In this document: positions 46,901 to 58,900 of the stretch, piece after piece
Position numbering within the stretch: position 1 is the stretch's first letter
How the letters are laid out: each line of letters starts with the position of its first letter
Source: Ectocarpus siliculosus
Taxonomy: Eukaryota > Sar > Phaeophyceae > Ectocarpales > Ectocarpaceae
Direction of reading: 5' to 3'
Assembly: GCA_000310025.1 (NCBI GenBank)
Contig: FN648564.1
Location: 611,083-675,082 of the forward strand
DNA: 64,000 nt
Program-made: the position numbers and the translations under genes
The notes under the pieces: generated by a model
The model's database searches: none
The model's input: the letters and a program-made list of their open reading frames with translations, nothing else
What the model was told of the DNA's origin: nothing

Positions 46901-49900
46901 GTTGGTTTTCAGTGGGCAGCAGCGGAAAAAGGAGAGACAATAGAAGAACAGGGCAATCAGACAACGGGGTGTTGGTAACACAAGGACAATGATTCTAGGT
47001 GTTGCTACTGCTGTTGTGGTCATCACATCAAACTGAGGCACAAAATAAACATGAAAATACAATGCTGGGGGTCATGAGCCATCTGTCAAACATATTTCGA
47101 TATCATGCACACAGTACTGCCGTGACTCTACAACTTTCTGTGGCATGTGCAGATACAACCACGGAACGGGGAACACAGTGGGAGAGCAGGATTAGGATAG
47201 AGGGGGGCGGGGGGGGGGGGGCGAAAAACACGTGAACGAAAAAAAACACTACAATAAATCGACCCCCGCCCTCCCCCGCTGAACCTCGCACAAGANNNNN
47301 NNNNNNNNNNNNNNNNNNNNNNNNNNNNNNNNNNNNNNNNNNNNNNNNNNNNNNNNCGCCAGCATACACCCAGGGATGGGGCAACCCAGGGGGAGAGCCG
47401 ATTAGGCATGGGGGGGGGGGGGGGGGGGGGGGCGAAGAACACGTGAACGAAAAAGAACACTACAATAGATCGACCACCGCCCTCACCCGCTGATCCTCGC
47501 ACAAGATGTCACCCTCGATGGTGAGGATGCCCAGAACGGTGGTCCGGTCGAAGCGGAGCCGTTCACACGATTCGATGGCCGTCAGCGGGAGGTGGCCCAT
47601 GCCTTCGAGGGAGAGTCGGTGTCTCTTGGCTTTCGAGGACGCGTTGGTGTTACCACCCGAGTCGGTCTTGCCGGCGGTGCTTTGCCTGTCCCCTTGGTTG
47701 AGTGAGGGCCGCAAGAATGGGGGGACGGGGGGGGTGTTGTTCGCGCCGTTCTCGAGGAGCTGAGAGACGGGGACTGTCTGCTGCTCCTCCGGCTGCTCGA
47801 CGGTCTCCACGAGCTGAGAGACGGGGACTGTCTGCTGCTCCTCCGGCTGCTCGAAGGTCTCAACGAGCTGAGGGATAGAGACTGTCTGCTCCTCCTCCGG
47901 GCGCTCGACGGTCTCAACGAGCTGAAGGATAGAGACTGTCTGCTGCTCCTCCGGCTGCTCGACGGTCTCAACGAGCTGAGAGATGGGGACTCGCTGCTGG
48001 TCCTCCGGCTGCTCGACGGTCTCGAGGAGCTGAGGGATGGGGACTTTCTGCTCCTCCTCCGGCTGCTCCGCGGTCTCGAGGAGCTGATGGACGGGGACTT
48101 TCTGCTCCTCCTCCGGGTGCTCAACGTTCTCAAAGAGCTGAGGGATAGAGACTGTCTGCTGGTCCTCCGGCTGCTCGACGGTCTCAACGAATTGAGGGAT
48201 GGAGTCTCTCTGCTGGTCCTCCAGCTGCTGGTCCTCGAACTCATGGACGAATCTCATGCCCGAGGCCGTATAGCGGATCTGGCCATCGACGTCCAACGCC
48301 CCTCCCGCCTTCACGAGTACCCGGGAGTTCTTGTCCTCCTTCGTGAGGATACAGGGAGACATGACATGGAGAGATAAAGAATGAGACACACACAGAGAGA
48401 AAGAGGAGGGGGACACGAAGCACCTGCAATACTATTATACTAGTATTGAACTGCGGTTGCCGCATCTGTGCTGAAAACATCACGACCTTCGCTGAACCTC
48501 GGTGCACCGGGCATCACCGCGCAGCAGGTAATGTACTGCAAATTAAAATTAGGCATTGATTAGGCTGGTGAGAAACAAAACAATGAACGGGGTAGAGCTT
48601 GCCGATGTATTGTTGCTGCGACTACTGTCGACCGGTCTATTAGCGTTCATCCTTCACAGGAACGTCAGTGACAACGGCAATGATGCAAGACGTACACACA
48701 CATGGAACTGGCGTGAAGCTTTGGGGATTTTTTTCTCGCCAAAGGTATGCGTAGAGATAACTTTGGCATTCTGGAAGGCACCCATTATTTAAGTTCACCC
48801 GATGGCACGCACGTGTTTTTCTCGGTCAACGGGTTGGCCAGGTCGATGCGTGAAACCTACAACACAGACACGCAAACAGCAGCACAACCACCGACAACAA
48901 CAACATCATTGTTCCTCACCGCTATGCTGTCGTTGGGCAACTGACCAACGCTGTCGGCGAACAACCCCAGGTGCCCTTGGGGTTCGACCGTAAAGAATTC
49001 CGCGGAGTCCCTCTGCTCGAGGGAGAAAAAAGGAACAGAATGGAACACGACATAGAAAAAACAACAACAGGGACAGCAACAATAACAACAGCAACAAAAA
49101 AATGCGTCGTTGAATGAAATGTTTACAGCCTTAGCGAACATCAGGGCAGAGTATCACAACCACCGTCGCCGCCACGAGCATCAAACGAACGTCTAACATC
49201 GCGATGGCGGGTTCATGGCAACCCTATCCAACCCGGCAAGTTTTGACTTGACCCAAGGAGAAAAGCGCGTCAAACGAATTGCCTTTCGAGGAAGCCCAGT
49301 GTGTTATGGGCCTTGTAGGACGTACCAGGTACTTCGACCCCACAGAATGCGACCCTACCGATGATAAGGTTTCGCAATTTTGGCGGGAAACGCACAGATA
49401 TCAACCATCCTCACCTCAAGAGCTTCCATGGTCATGGTGCCCACCATGATCCCCAGCCCGCCAGTCTGTTGCACGTGGAATTGCACACCCCGCATGTACA
49501 AGTCGTCGACGGCGGCGTATATCATCGCCTCCGAACTGATTTCAATCACCTTGGGATTCGGTCGGGATGTTGGATGTGGGATGTGGAAAAAGGTCAAAAG
49601 CAGTCAATGGATTGAGAAGGGAGGAGTTGGGGTCGTGATACGTTGATTTTCGGTCGCCTAAACCTTAACCTTACCTAACCCCTGCTGTGTCATAGTCTAC
49701 CTCCTCAACAAACTCGTCAATCAATCAATGTATGTCTGTGCGGTGATGAAGGAAGGAAGGAAGGAAGGAGGGAGGGAAGAATGGACGTCTCCAACGAGGA
49801 GGGGTGAATCTCGCAGCACAAACGGCAATGACCCACCAACGTCTGTGTCCGCCAACACAACCGTCTCAAGCTTCGACGTTTGATTCTTGACAAACTCCGA

Positions 49901-52900
49901 AAGACCATCTATGCACAAGCATTACTACCCTCGGATGAGAGAGGGGAGGAAGAGCAAGTCGTTGTGGTGCCGAGTCATCACCTTCCTCCCCTTGGTATAC
50001 GTACACCAACCAAAACACACAAGAAACCACTCTCTCGCACCCGCTTCACGTCGCAAACGATGTCGCCGGTGATGAAGACCCTGCCATGTAGCGGGTTCCG
50101 ATCGAGATCGAGCTCGTCGCAGGAGCCCAGGTCCCTCCTCGGCTTCTTGTCCCACTCAGCGTCGTCATGGAATCCTGGTGTCGTGGAGATCGCGTTCGTG
50201 TGCACGTGCCCGCCGTCGGAGGTGACGTCGATGACACCGGCGTCGGCACTACCGGGGGCAGCAGCGTAGTGGTCGTCGACCGTGGCCGTAGGGGGGTGCT
50301 CCACGGTGGATTCGCAAGTGCCTCCGTTGCTCTCGTTCAGGTTCTTGTCTTTGTTCTTCTTCCTCTCCTCGCTCTTGTTCCTCATGGAGATCGTCATGGT
50401 CGAGGCCGTGAAGCTGGCCCTACCGTCGAGCTCGAACCTCCCCCCCTTCTTCAGGGCCACGAGAGAGTGCACGTCCTCCTGGGGCGGCGATCAGCATGGA
50501 GAGGGGGGGTGAGTTGGCTCTAAGCTATCTGGCCTGCAAGCTCAGGGACGACCTTGGATGTGAACTGACACCATCCGGCGACACGCCGGCCAAGCGAGGC
50601 TGAACACACAGTAGTCGTCGCCCATGAGCCCATGCATGTACCTCATTGGTGTTGTCGATGACACCAAAAACTCGTGCCGCGATGAAAAAACAAAAACTGA
50701 TGTGTTGGTCGATGCCAGCGCACGAAGACGAAGAGGCACCAAACGTTCCTTCGTACTGAGCTTGACAACAATTGCCTTGAAAAGAGCAAGACCCACAGAA
50801 CCAAGCATCATCCACAATGTCAAAAGGGGTTATTCCCATTTCCATGTATGATCATAACACCGACACGTCCTACGGGCACCCCATACCATACCATACCACA
50901 CCATAAGCACTAACCTCCGTGCCGTTGTCGGGCGATGGGCTCCCCATGTCAGCACTCATTGCCAGGACACCTTGCGGCTCAACCGTGAAGAGCTCGCCGG
51001 ATTCCCCCTGCGCGGCGGAAAGAACAGGAAGGAAGGAAGGAAGGAAGGCTTCGGTCAAAGAAACGGCTTCTTTCGTTTCGGGACAAACGTACAAGCACCA
51101 ACCAACCAACAACCACGACAACAACCTGCAACAGCGAAGACACCGAACACCAACAATCGCAACCACAGCCACAGCTGTAGCAACGGCTATCACGACCACA
51201 CGGGATGACCATGCAGCACACTTTCAAGTGACGTCGTGTGTCCTGCCAACGGATTTTCGTGTGTGCGGTATCCTCCTGTCCTCCCCCGACCCCTCTCTCT
51301 TCGTTGTTGTTGTATTTCTATCTATCTGCTGAGCGTGATCTCGAAAATATCATTTCATTGGTTGAGCTGTCTCGGACAGAGAAAAAGAGCAAGAGGATCG
51401 GGGTGGGCCTCCTCCTGCCCTGCCAACATGAATCCGGATGATCGGGCAAAGACGGCCAATACTCCTTGCGCTCGAAACCATCGCTCAATCAGTGGAACGA
51501 GAAGATTGGGGAGGGGGCGCCCCGCCCCTCCTGGGTGTAGTGTTCAAACACGTTTTCAACCACCCATACATCCTAACGTCCTGGTTATGTTCAAACACAA
51601 AAAATATGCGGTACATACCCCGTAAAGCCCCCCTACACCCCCCCAATGCTCAGTTTCCAGCATCATCATCCTCGCAAGCGCAAGATTAGTTTACTCGCAT
51701 AAGTGCGTACCTCGATCTTCTCCAAGACTATCGTGGCCACCATGAATGTCAACGAGACTTTCTCATTGACAACGAAGTGCACGCCCTTCAACCGGAGATC
51801 GGGCTTGTCGGAAACGACGATCACGTCGTGGCCGACATCAAGGATCTACGATTTTCATGGACGTCGGAAGGGAGAGGGTGCAAGGCGAGGAAACAGAGCA
51901 CCCGCGACACAGATTGAACAAGGAACGAAAGCTGTTAAAAATATGGTTCAAGGTCTTTCTCGTCGATGACGGTGCTCTTGCTGCTTTTCTGGTGCACCAT
52001 CTGATGCTGGCGAAGAGAACGAACAAGGATAATGACGATCGTAGAAATGATACGCTCATGTCAACGTGGTCCTGCCTCATTCATGTAAGGGTGGTAACGA
52101 TTAATTTTCCCACTCCGTGCAGGACAACAAAAACTCTTGTCCGATTGGGGTGGGGGGCGTGCTCTACGGCAGCCACCAGTGACAAACCTCGGGCTAGTAC
52201 TGGGCAATGTGGAACGTACATCAACGTACGCTCCAGCGCTATTCTTCGCTAAATTAGCACCAAACGTTCCCACGAGATACAGAGAGAGAGGCAAAGAGAC
52301 ATTATCGAGAGGCAGCAACAGAGACAAGAGACGAAACCGGGCTAGCCCATCATTGTCATTGAGAATGATACTGCGACAGCGATGATCACAACCAACAGCT
52401 CGCTCACCCGTTTCTCGGTGCATATGATATCATCGTCGAGGAGAAGCACGCCGGACACGCCTTGGATGGGCGTTCGCTCGAACCGGAGCTCGTTGCAGGA
52501 CTCCAGGGTATACAGCGGGAGGCCGTCATCGACGACGGCAAGCGCTGAGGTTAGGCGGGCACTCTCGGTTGCGGCGGCAGTACCGGTGGTTTTCGGGGTA
52601 CCGTTGGAGGAACCACCGGTGCCGGCATTGGCAGCGGTGCTGTGTTCGTCCCCTGGGGTAGGTGAGGGGCGGATGGCGGGGGGAGTGGGGGAGGGGTTGT
52701 TGTCGCCGTTCTCAAAGAACTGAAGGAGGGAGACTATCTGCTGGTTCTCCGACTGCTCGACGGTCTCGAAGAACTGAAGGAGGGAGACTCTCTGCTGGTC
52801 CTCCGACAGCTCGACGGTCTCAACGAGCTGACGGATGGGGACTGTGTGCTGCTCCTCCGGCTGCTCGACGGTCTCAACGAGCTGAGGGATTGAGACTCTC

Positions 52901-55900
52901 TGCTGGTCCTCCGACTGCTCGACGATCTCAACGAGCTGACGGATGGGGACTGTGTGCTTCTTCTCCGGCTGCTGGACATCGAACGCAAGGACGGCTCTCA
53001 TGCCCGAGGCCGTATGGCGGATCTGGCCATCGACGTCTAACGCTCCTCCCTCCTTCACCAGTTCGCGGGAGTGCTGGTCCTCCTTCGCGACGATACAGGG
53101 AGACATGGCACGGAGAGGAAATGGATTAGACAAACAGACAGACAGACAAGAAGCGATGGGGAGAGTAGAACAAGGGGTTGGTAATTGTCACCCAGATTCT
53201 CCAATAGTTTAAGTCCAAAACCAGCTACTGTAGTGAAACGAGCTTGCCGACCGCATCTGCGTTGAAACCGCGACATTTCTGTGCACCGGATACCACCGCG
53301 CCACAAGCAAGGCACGGCTGGAAGAGGCATCATTGAGATGGGGGCAGTGTTTGCCGATGTATTGCTGCTGCGACTGCTGTTGACCCCCCCGAAAGCATTC
53401 CTTCTCCGGGGCGACGGCGGGGGCGATGCAAGACGTACACACGCACTGGACTCGCGTCAAGCTTTGGGGTTGTTTACCCAGCAAAAGGTTTGTAGAGAGA
53501 TAAATACAAACTGTGGTATTCTGGAAGGCGGACATTCTTGAACTCCACTCACTGACACCGACGTATTTTCATTGGTCAACGGGTTGGCACGGTCGATGCT
53601 AAAACACGCACACACACAACAACAACAACAACAAAATTCGCAAAACAGTATCAACACCACCGATCAGACAACAACGTTGTTCCTCACCGCCATCCCATCG
53701 TCGGGCAAGGGACCACTTCTGTCGGCGTACAGCCCAAGGTGCCCTTGCGGTTCGACCGTAAAGAATTCCGCGGAGTCCCCCTGCTCGAGGATGTTGTCGT
53801 TGTCATTGTTGTTGTTGTCGTAGGTGTTGTCGTAGGTGTTGGTGTCGGTGGGTGCAGCATCGACGATGACGGAGGTCTCGCTGAAGCGTAGCATCGAACC
53901 GCCGTAGGTAATGATATCGCCATCGGGGGAACCGTGGATCGTATCGTGTGGGTCGTCCTAGGGTTGTGGAGTAAACATTGTGACATGGCCAACAGCACGC
54001 GGGCACACGACGGCAGAAGGGGTGGGAAGGGGAGGTTAGGCCTTGGGACGATCACAACTAGAGGACAAGGTTCATTGTGTCTGTGTGAGGGATAGGTTGC
54101 GGAACGTGTGATGGAGGGAGCTTAACTGAACATGACTATTCTACGCGTGAGGGGAAAAGGGTGCTAAGGTATATGTATGTGTGAAGCTGCTTGGGTTGGT
54201 GTTGGAGCGGTGGGAATGTGAACCCTTGAGTCGCAACCGTGTTGGTGCTTGAGCGTTGTCAGGTCCAAATAGGTGCAAGGCACGGCAGCTCCTGGCAGAT
54301 CAGGGGCGTTCCCGGTTGAAACGAACTGAACAAGCAGCACTGCCGGCACACGTTAGGTCGGTCAAAAAACATCGTGGAGGCAGGTGTTCAGATAGAGACA
54401 CTAGGTGGACCAAGTCAGTCCTGACCATGAGACATGGAGCAATGGGGTCGCTAACAAAGCACCACCGACAACGACAACAACAACAAGGACAGCCAACAAG
54501 AGCTCACCATCCTCGTGTCGACCAGATCGTCGAAGCGGTGCTGGTCGCCGCGGAGGTGCAACTCGCCGTGCAAGTTGAAGATCTCAACCGAATCCCCCTG
54601 GACAAATTACCCAGCGATAGTCACAGCAGATGTTGGACAAGAGGAAAGCAGGGGCGTTGGAAAAAATAGACACCGCAAGGGAAAAGAGGGGGAGTAATGC
54701 GGGGAGAGGGAGGAGATCAGGGCAAGCAAGAAATATCTTTGCGAAATGGATGGACTTCGCGAGTGACGGGAAGTAGGTAATACATCTCCGGTCCAAAAAT
54801 ATGGCAAAACAGTACAGTGTCCTTGGGAAAATATGACAATTTGACGAGACGTGTGTACATAGCAAGAAAAAGTCCTGGGGGCGAGGTAATCGTGTCATCT
54901 CGACATCGACAAAGTTAGGAAGAGAAAGGGCAGGAGGGTCTCGCGAGCACAGAAAAAAAAACAGGAACGGACGTCAGCGGTGACATCCGACCTCAAAATA
55001 ATAGGTGCCACACCCGCTGGAGAAGCATACATGTAGAGAGATATGCCAGACGAAAACAGCGCTCAACAGCTACAATACCTGTTCCCTCTCGAAATTGAGA
55101 GCCGGGGCCCGGATGTGCATCGTTTCGCCCTTCCGCACGTTGAAGCGGACGTTCCTGGTGTACAGGGTGTCGGCGGCGACGAACAGGACATTGTTGCCTC
55201 CCTCGGCGATCTCGATCACCTGCCCCGACAATGATCCATGGTTGGCGATAGAGGTTAATGGTGCTCCTCCGCCGTATGTACTGCCTACGAATATTTTCTT
55301 GGTATGCATAGTCGGGTGCTTATCGGCTGTGCGCTGTGTTCGTGCCTCCATCTTTATCAGGACCGGTTGGTCGAGAAGCACATTCGCGGTTTGCCTGCCT
55401 ATCGGCCTTTTATACGGGATGGGCTACCTTACTTTCGGCAACAGTACTATCGTACACGGCGAAAAAGTGGGGGAGATACATAATCGGCCGAGATGCGACA
55501 CTCGAGTGCATGTCCGTAGCTGTCAAGCACCGAACACCCAATCACTTGAAGTAAACCACACGAACACACAAATGTCACCTCTCGATTGCAACCGTCAATA
55601 TGTACCTTTGGGCCGACTGCCCGATTCAGGGACAAGAGGCTACGGCCAAAGTGTTTCATGCTACCACAACCGAACAGGTCTCATGCAGTGACATTCGCGG
55701 CCTGCTGCAACACAACAGAGCCTGGCATGCCCGAACCAGACACACTCGCGCACCTTGGGCTCGGGGCACACAATGTCTGCCGTAACGGACACGACCCCTT
55801 CGAAAGGGTTTCGCTCGTTCGGGAGGTCGTCGCAAGAGTTCAGGTACGTCACGAAGTCCATGCCGCTCGCTTCCAACTCCCGCGGCCGCTGCTCTTGAGC

Positions 55901-58900
55901 GAGGCCTGCAGAGTGTCCCTGAGAGCCACCGGCCGCCTCGCTGTTGCTGTTGCTGTTGCTGTTGCTGTTCTTGTCGGTACTGGGCTCTGCGACTACGAAC
56001 ACCGCGGAGTCGGTGAAGTACATGGCCTCATCACCGAGAGCCCGTACGGTGCCATCGGGGGCAAGGCGGACCATCCCGTGCAGGTCCTCCTGCTCGTTGA
56101 GAAAGGTTCGTGTATCGCAACGACCAGCGGAAACCGTTCGACGCAAACAGGGGAAGAGCGAGGGGCAATTGATCAGGAAGGGGAAGGCGCTGGCCTGTTC
56201 CGCCTGCAGTACTGTCACGACCGTGTTCTCAAGAGGCAACACACAAATTTGGTTAAAATGTTCAAACAAGCAGGAACAAGAGCATGCGATGGTCGGACCC
56301 CGAAGTGACTACAACGACCAGTTCCGGGTGCTAGAGAAAGCCGCGTGTGATGGTGGACATTAGACTTGAAATTTGGCGAAGCATTTGTTTGGTGTTGTAT
56401 GCATACGATAGACGTAACGTCGAGTTCGTGCACTTTTACGCAAGATTGGATTGAGACAGGGAGTCATGGGAGCCATGACCGGGGACTAGCATCAATGCTT
56501 CGATGGAGGCGGGAGGGGAGAACAAGCTTTGGGCATTGGTGGAACGCACCCTTAGAACCACAGCGAGGGGGAGCGGTGGCATGAAAAAATCAGCAAAAAC
56601 AAAATATCAGGTAAACGCGACAAGAGGGGAATGACACCGGGTGCGTTAAAACTTTCCGACAAAAATAAGAGTGGAGAACCGAGTAAAGCTTTGTCAAGAT
56701 GTCGGGATGTTTCATGGGTGCAATACAGCAGTAGGCCGAACGTCACATCTTGCGGAGGAATCACGAAAAATATATATCTGGTGCGTTTTCGTTGAGTCTC
56801 AAATATTTTCTCGACTGCAATGCCTAGTCTAGAACCACGCGGACGGACATCCCGTAGGCCACGATGACGGCAGGTAATACCAACAACACAATAAAACAGC
56901 ACCAACAGGAGCAAAATCATCACTACCACCGCCACGGCCACCACCAAACATCGCTGCGACCACTACAACACAAAGAACAGCCGACAAGAGACAGACACCC
57001 TTACCGGTGTGGCGTCGTCAGGGGCTTCGAAGCCGGGGTCTTCGGCAAGGAACCCCAGGATCCCGTCCACGTGGAAGATGCCGTCCTTGTTGTCCTTACA
57101 TAGTACAGCAGTAACGCACCAACACCAACACCGACACCGACACGCATATGTACCCCACAAGGGCAACGAAGTTACAATAGCGAATAAGCCGAAACGGAGA
57201 GAGGGGGGCGAGGGATATTGCGTTGGGCAACGAAGGCTGTTTTGCCGTGTTCTGAAGGCGCTGCAAGTCAGGCCAAACAACTCAGTGTGTGGGGTAATCC
57301 GCATGACACGTTCCTCGCTGGCTGCGACATGTTTTCGTGGAGAAAAAAAAAAAATGTTGCGCCGCCCCCTCTACCGCTGTTGCTGCTGCTGTCGTATTGG
57401 AAGCCCCATGCTAATGATGGGCTGGGTCTCGACAGAGTGCAAACAGAACTGAAACCATGTGGCTCATGGACAATTGGCTGCCGGCTGTGCGTATACCATA
57501 CATACCTCGTTGCTGACGAAGACGAAAGCAGGCGCTCCGAAGTCGACCCTGGTTCCCTTGGGGATTTCGAAGATGACGCCCTTGGTCCACATGATGGTGT
57601 CTGCAAAGATGAGGACGTCGCCGTAGCCCTGAGCCACCTCGATGATCTGTTGGTCGCAGCAACACAATCATTGTTCGCTTTTACACGTGAACGTGTCTAC
57701 TGAGCTTGGCTGCCAGGACTCTGAGTGAGACAGAGACAGATGGAAGAGAGAGAGAGAGGGAGTGGCGGTGGCGGCTGCACTACTGCACTGCTTGTTGCGG
57801 AGTGGAGCCATGTCGGCGGCGGCGGGGCAATCCGATCCAGGCCACGGAGCTCGGTGGATCATTCATCACCTCCCTTCTCTTTTTCATTACAATCTGCGAC
57901 ACCACAGAAAGTTACCGTTGGTCCGAATCCACAATCCGTCCGTACAGATGACAATCTTCGTTGCGTCGCGCAAAGGCGAGGGCGAGCAAAGAACGGAGTG
58001 CGTGGAACCGCCCTTTCCTGGAGGTGGCTTTGTTGTGGGGTGCGGCGCGCGCCGCGAGTGCGCTGAGCGCTACAGTTTGCCAAGAACCGAGTTTACGATC
58101 CAACACAACGGCATAATGATGTTACAGCAGCAATCTCCAGCAGCAGCAGCCGAATCCAGGAGAGCCGCACAGCACCTTCTGATCTGCGGTATACATCGCC
58201 TATGAGCAACAATTCTACGGGAGAAAGCTTTCCGAATGCCAAAAATTTGAAGAGAACAGGAGGACATGATGAACAAAAATGAAGCTGCTGTCATTTCACC
58301 ACTGATCTGATGCGTACATGTACCAAGGCCTGCGGCGTTATTTCCGATCCCATGGTATGGCAGCGCCAGACAAAATCATGGACGCCGAATTGCGCCTGTT
58401 TGTTTCTTGTACTGCTGTACTCTCATCTCAATATATTAGATGAGCAAAGAAGGTAGAGAGAGCGAAGGATGTGGCAATCGATCAACATTCTTCCCCCATC
58501 ACTGATGGACGAAATCATGCACGGTGGAACCTGGCGTGGATCGCAACGCGGGCGGTTGGCTTTGAGTCTGCCAAAGATCTCCGAGCGTACGTTCGAGGTT
58601 CATGAGCCGGTTCAATGCACCAGAGGCTAAATCACGCCTGACACCTCGACAAGATGCAACGAACTCCAAAAGCACGACTGGAGAAAGAGACATGCACACA
58701 CGCAGAGGATGCAGGCAACGGAAAAAAATCATGGCACTTTTTTTGCCGCTGCGACTTTCACACACCTTGGTCTTATCGCAGATGATGTCGCCCATAATGG
58801 CAACGGAGCCGCGGACGAGTGTCGTGTCCATCGCGAGATCGTCGCAGCTGTAGATGTAGGTGGTGGTGTCCTCCGACGTTGGCTCCCCCCCGTCTTGGGC

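Noticed and set aside
47582-48244. 220-codon minus-strand frame rich in Ser and Arg
   Set aside because: It is the second frame of the 54-bp repeat in gene C X6. A repeat length divisible by three keeps all frames open.
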